Positions 60,330-64,000 of a stretch of 64,000 nucleotides of DNA are shown here, piece after piece. The DNA lies in contig OX463818.1 in assembly GCA_949825045.1 (NCBI GenBank), positions 32,628,906 to 32,692,905 on the forward strand, read 5' to 3'. Positions within the stretch are counted from its first letter, which is position 1; each line of letters begins with the position of its first letter. Position numbers and translations under genes: made by a program. The stretch is from Argyresthia goedartella. Its lineage: Eukaryota; Arthropoda; Insecta; Lepidoptera; Argyresthiidae. Under the pieces are notes generated by a model that did not search any database, had not been told where the DNA came from, and worked only from the letters and a program-made list of their open reading frames with translations.

Positions 60330-61313
60330 CTGGTTTACTGTTAACAATTTATTACTTAATGAAAAGAAAACTAAATGTATTAAATTCGTGTTACCCAATG
60401 TGAACCCGGTAACTACAGACATATTTATAAAAGGACAGAGATTGGACCTTGTGCAGTCGACTGTCTTTTTGGGCATTACTTTAGACCCCAAACTGCAATG
60501 GGATCCTCACATAAATAAATTGTCGAACAGACTGAGTTCGGCAGCGTTCGCAGTTAAAAAAACTAGAGCTCTTACCGACATAGACACCGCTAGACTAGTC
60601 TACTTTAGTTACTTTCATAGTCTAATGACCTATGGTATTTTATTGTGGGGTCACGCTGCGAATGCTAATAGTATATTTATTCTGCAGAAACGGGCTGTTC
60701 GTGCAATTTATAGATTAGGGCCTAGAGTGTCACTGAGGGAAAAGTTTAAAGAAATCAATATTCTGACATTTGTGTCTCAATCTATCTCAATCTTGTGTAT
60801 GTAAAAAGAAATATAACTAATTTTCAGAAGTACAGTGATATACACAATTTTAATACTAGAAATAAAGACAAGTTGGTTGCTTATGTTAGCCGGCTACATA
60901 AAATTAGTAATTCTTTTAAAGGAAATTGTATACGCTATTACAATAAGGTTCCTACTGATATTAAAAACTTACCTTTAGACAAGTTTAAAATAATAATAAA
61001 ACAGAAATTGTATAAAAAAGGTTACTACAGGATATATGATTACTTAGAGGACAGATGTCCATGGGAATAGATTGTTTGAGTAACAGGCTGTTTCGATATA
61101 TAATTAGCATTCATTTTGTAATTTGACAATATTTTATTTAAAAAAGGAAACGCAAAAGATGCGACGACTGTGGAGTTTCTTCGGTGAGCTCTTCTCCACA
61201 GATTCCGCCATTGGGTTAGTGAACTCACCCAAAAAAATGTAATGACGGATCTAAGTGATGTAACAACATCCTATGGAAATAAATGATTTTTGATTTTGAT
61301 TTTTGATTTTGAT
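60330..61313 (+). mobile_element. LINE G: 5'-truncated LINE E-family copy in the cyclin-like exon
   Basis: Plus strand. It begins WFTVNNLLLNEKKTKCIKF (RT, after the active site), continues LGITLDPKLQWDPHINKL, YFSYFHSLMTYGILLWG and ILQKRAVRAIYRL, and after a break at 60800 ends DYLEDRCPWE (61070). The 3' UTR runs to a TTTTTGATTTTGAT repeat tail at about 61280-61313. Same family as LINEs D and E; the RT active site is absent. Confidence 0.85.
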
Positions 61314-61699
61314 CGTTATGAAGTCGTTCGGGATGACTGGTTGCGGTGGAAAGTTCAAAGTCTTCAGCAACACCATCTCAATCCTTTTCAGCATGCCCAC
61401 CGTGAACGCTTTATTGGAGCACTTGACCAGTCTTGAGGCAGGCCGACTACGGTAGTGGAACTTCTCGGCGACCCAATAGTAAGCGGTGGCTAATAGCTGT
61501 AGCTGTTCTACGCTGATTTTTTTTTGGTCTAGCATGGCGTCGAGGTACCAGAAGGCCGCTTGGAGGACAGCCGGGTCTCCATTTGGATAATCGAATTTCA
61601 TGAGCCAGTTCAGCACGCATGCGCGAATGTCACGTGGTATGGCGATTTTCTTTAAGCAGGGTCTCTTCTCAACAGCGATCAGGTAACTGAACAGGTCCT
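61314..61699 (-). pseudogene. Cyclin-like gene, N-terminal cyclin box part
   Basis: Minus strand. A good acceptor (TTTTTTCGTTATACAG) precedes the frame at 61699. It encodes DLFSYLIAVEKRP, RACVLNWLMKFDYP, DPAVLQAAFWYLDAMLDQKK, EQLQLLATAYYWVAEKFHY and KAFTVGMLKRIEMVLLKTL: a full cyclin box (helices 1-5, with the VLNWL and QLLATAYYWVAEK helices). The upstream exons are not found in this window. The LINE G insertion removes any donor in this region, so as sequenced the exon is disrupted. Confidence 0.7.
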
Positions 61700-62130
61700 C
61701 TGTATAACGAAAAAAGCGGCTTTAGTCTCTCAATAACACTGCCACTGATGACAAGTTTCGTATCATCAGTGGCAGTGTAATCATCATATATTGCAAATTA
61801 CTAAGATAGGTTACATGCCTATAACATGTTTCATCACAAATCTCGTGAATTTTTGTGAGCAGGTTTGATAATTAAATAGATTTTTTTCGATTCAGTATTT
61901 GGAAAATTTACAAAATGGACGAGATATGGCGGGTTAAAACTTCTAAAAAAACCGCTACAGCCCAAGTTGGATTTGTGGACACTGTAAAAACGACAAAGGC
62001 TATTTAAATTTAGTGAAATAATAATAGGTTGGATTTCAGATGGCAAAATGTAGTTTACAAAGTTACTGGTGCGGCTTATTCCATACTTCATGTACGTAAC
62101 CAGGTGCATTCATAAGTTTGTATGTGGTAT
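61700..62130. other. Probable intron of the cyclin-like gene
   Basis: AT-rich, no ORF of note; contains a 16-base perfect hairpin at 61736-61778. Confidence 0.4.
61736..61778. repeat. 16-base perfect hairpin in the putative intron
   Basis: Arms 61736-61751 (ACACTGCCACTGATGA) and 61763-61778 are exact reverse complements around an 11-base loop. Likely a MITE remnant; no known function. Confidence 0.9.
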
Positions 62131-64000
62131 TGAAAGAAAGAAAGAAAGAAAGAAAAGAAGTTTATTTGTAACAGGAAACAAAAATAGGAGTCAATATTGA
62201 ACAACTGGGTACATAAGAATATTTCCTGTCACAAGCCGGCCTCAACTCAGCATATGCTGAATGCGAACAATCAGCGCTGGTCTTCCGTTGTGACCGACGG
62301 GTGACAACACGCACAACAATGTGCACTTTTGTGTAAACATTTATAAACACAGGCAGAAGGAAAAACATTTTAAAAGAGAAACATAGTTAGACATGAATAT
62401 TCAGACTTTATAGTAGGTAACAGGTTAATTAAAGGTACAAAATAAATCTAAATAAATATAAAACAGTATTAATATTAAAGTTAAAATTTCATATGATATA
62501 TAGTCAGTTATATTGCGCTAGTGTCATTTCGTATAGACTCTTCGAATTTTTGATGCTCAAAAATGAATTTTCTCAACGTGCATTTAAATCCGTATAAACA
62601 ACGCAGGTTCCTGATTGGTGGAGGGATATTATTCCAACACTTGGTCCCAGCATAGCGGAAGCTCCCTCTAAAGGCAGCAGAGCTGTGCCGCTCTGTAGCG
62701 AGCTGCGTTGAGCATTGGCGGGACACATGGTGCCTCGACTTAAATGAAAGTTTCTCAAAAAGATAACTTGGCTCCTTATATTTCATCACCCCGAACAAAA
62801 GACACGCCAAGTGAAGCTTTCGACGATGATGCAATTTTAAAATTGTATGTTTATTTAGGTATGGTGTCACGTGATACCTTAACGGAATATCAAAATTGAA
62901 TCGCGCGCAAGCATTCTGTACGCGTTGCACTAACTTTTTGGTTTTTGCCAAAAGTCGCGGACCAATAACCGTATCCATGTAAATCAGTTTAGACAGAACC
63001 AGTGACTCAGTCAATTGTATTCGCAACGTTAACCCCAAATACGGCCTCATCTTGTACAGAATCTTCAACCTATAAAAACAGTCTCGCACACAATGGCTCA
63101 CATGCGTTTCAAAACGTAAGCCACTGTCCATGATAAGTCCTAGGTTTCTGGCTTCGTACACTCTTTCGATAGGCTCTCCCATGAGCTCAACACATGTCGT
63201 TGGGTTTATATTATCTACTTGGTACTTGCTACCGAAGATTAGGTACTTAGTTTTTGTTGGGTTCAATCGAAGGAAATTACTAGAGGACCAATCAGATATT
63301 CTACCAAGATCTTCATTAAGGTTGTATATTGCGTCATTTATATCATGTGGCTTGCTCGATATATATACTTGGATGTCATCCGCATATATGTGAAACTTAC
63401 AGTGTCTGATATGTTTAGTAATATCCGCTGAGAATAAAATAAATAAAATTGGCCCCAGAATTGATCCTTGGGGGACACCCCTATTGACCTGACTTTTGTC
63501 AGACACCACTTGCGAACCATCACTACGATGTATCTTAACACATTGGGAGCGATTTTTGAGGTAACTATCAAACCAATTAATAGCGTCGTGATCAAACCCA
63601 TAATAGCGTAGCTTTGACAAAAGAAGGTTTATATTTAAGCAATCGAAGGCCCTTGAAAAATCAAGCAATACCAAGAGCGTGCACATGCCTTTGTCCTGTG
63701 CGTTTAGTATATTATCGGTAACGTCGAGCAATGCTGTCGTGGTGCTGCGCCCCTTTCTGAAGCCTGATTGCACCACAGGCAACATATGGTTTCTTTCAAG
63801 AAAGTCGGTTAACTGTTCACAAACTACATTTTCTAAAATTTTAGACAGACATGGTAAAATGCTGATAGGCCTGAGATCATTTAGTTCGGTAGGGCTATTA
63901 TTCTTCGGGTGTGGTAGAACAATGGCATGCTTCCATACATCAGGAAACGTATTTGAGGAAATGGAGGTATTTATAAGAGATTGAATTACGTCTATAGTGT
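62131..64000 (-). mobile_element. LINE H: non-LTR retrotransposon, 3' part, runs off the right edge
   Basis: Minus strand. The 3' end carries a (GAAA)n microsatellite (62131-62158 on the plus strand) then 3' UTR to 62507. The RT frame is open from 64000 to 62508. By protein it is closer to LINE C than to LINEs A, B or E. Confidence 0.85.
62508..64000 (-). CDS. LINE H reverse transcriptase, partial (open to window edge)
   Basis: From the window edge: FPDVWKHAIVLPHPKNN, NDLRPISILPCLSKILE, QSGFRKGRSTTTALL, VLLDFSRAFDCL (first Asp), NRGVPQGSILGPILF and FHIYADDIQVY (YADD), followed by the thumb (ARNLGLIMDSGLRFETHV) and the C-terminal domain (CFYRLKILYKMRPYLG and TKCWNNIPPPIRNL), ending IRNDTSAI. 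There are no stops across 497 codons, so this copy may be young; the endonuclease and ORF1 lie beyond the window. Confidence 0.92.
   Translation of the reverse strand, partial: TIDVIQSLINTSISSNTFPDVWKHAIVLPHPKNNSPTELNDLRPISILPCLSKILENVVCEQLTDFLERNHMLPVVQSGFRKGRSTTTALLDVTDNILNAQDKGMCTLLVLLDFSRAFDCLNINLLLSKLRYYGFDHDAINWFDSYLKNRSQCVKIHRSDGSQVVSDKSQVNRGVPQGSILGPILFILFSADITKHIRHCKFHIYADDIQVYISSKPHDINDAIYNLNEDLGRISDWSSSNFLRLNPTKTKYLIFGSKYQVDNINPTTCVELMGEPIERVYEARNLGLIMDSGLRFETHVSHCVRDCFYRLKILYKMRPYLGLTLRIQLTESLVLSKLIYMDTVIGPRLLAKTKKLVQRVQNACARFNFDIPLRYHVTPYLNKHTILKLHHRRKLHLACLLFGVMKYKEPSYLFEKLSFKSRHHVSRQCSTQLATERHSSAAFRGSFRYAGTKCWNNIPPPIRNLRCLYGFKCTLRKFIFEHQKFEESIRNDTSAI

Overview
This is eukaryotic, insect-type DNA, most likely from a moth or butterfly. 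The clues are tRNA-derived SINEs with ATT-repeat tails, several CR1/Jockey-like LINEs with PHD-finger or FP-C-like ORF1 proteins, and BEL/Pao, Copia, Gypsy, piggyBac, Tigger and Helitron elements packed back to back in an AT-rich background. The only sequence I can argue is a host gene is a cyclin-like coding exon on the minus strand near the right end (59930-61699), and it is split by a LINE. I see no prokaryotic, CRISPR or operon-like features.

Layout. 1-1700: the 5' part of a minus-strand LINE (PHD-finger ORF1 and the start of an endonuclease). 1785-2620: a decayed Tigger/pogo transposase. 2788-34083: one old Ty3/Gypsy element, recognisable by its 5-bp inverted LTR ends (TGTAA/TTACA) and a GTAG duplication on both flanks. 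It has swelled to about 31 kb through later insertions: a BEL-type LTR in its 5' LTR (2828-about 3370); a Copia element with perfect GTAAT target duplications (8132-19886), itself carrying a complete BEL/Pao element (9741-17226) with a 1278-codon open pol; and a piggyBac element between TTAA sites (19918-32894), itself split by LINE A (minus) and LINE B (plus).

34084-41460: a small MITE, a second Tigger copy, LINE C with a SINE in its RT, and decayed LINE D. 41463-about 55120: LINE F, a PHD-finger/SGNH-type LINE, interrupted by LINE E in ORF1 and in ORF2 by an 8.7-kb Helitron-bearing unit (45971-54689) with a 9-bp flanking duplication. That unit contains a palindromic 5' module, a Rep/helicase gene (broken by LINE I and by a probable solo LTR with a 55-bp minisatellite) and a 3' tandem array. 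55127-58940: a third Tigger fragment, three hairpin repeats and a second piggyBac transposase remnant. 59930-61699: the cyclin-like exon with LINE G inside it. 62131-64000: LINE H, whose RT frame stays open to the window edge.

The insertions give a relative history: Tigger debris and Gypsy first, then Copia and piggyBac into Gypsy, then BEL into Copia and LINEs into piggyBac. Most genes are broken. The exceptions are BEL pol, the RT frames of LINEs B, E and H, and ORF1 of the first LINE.
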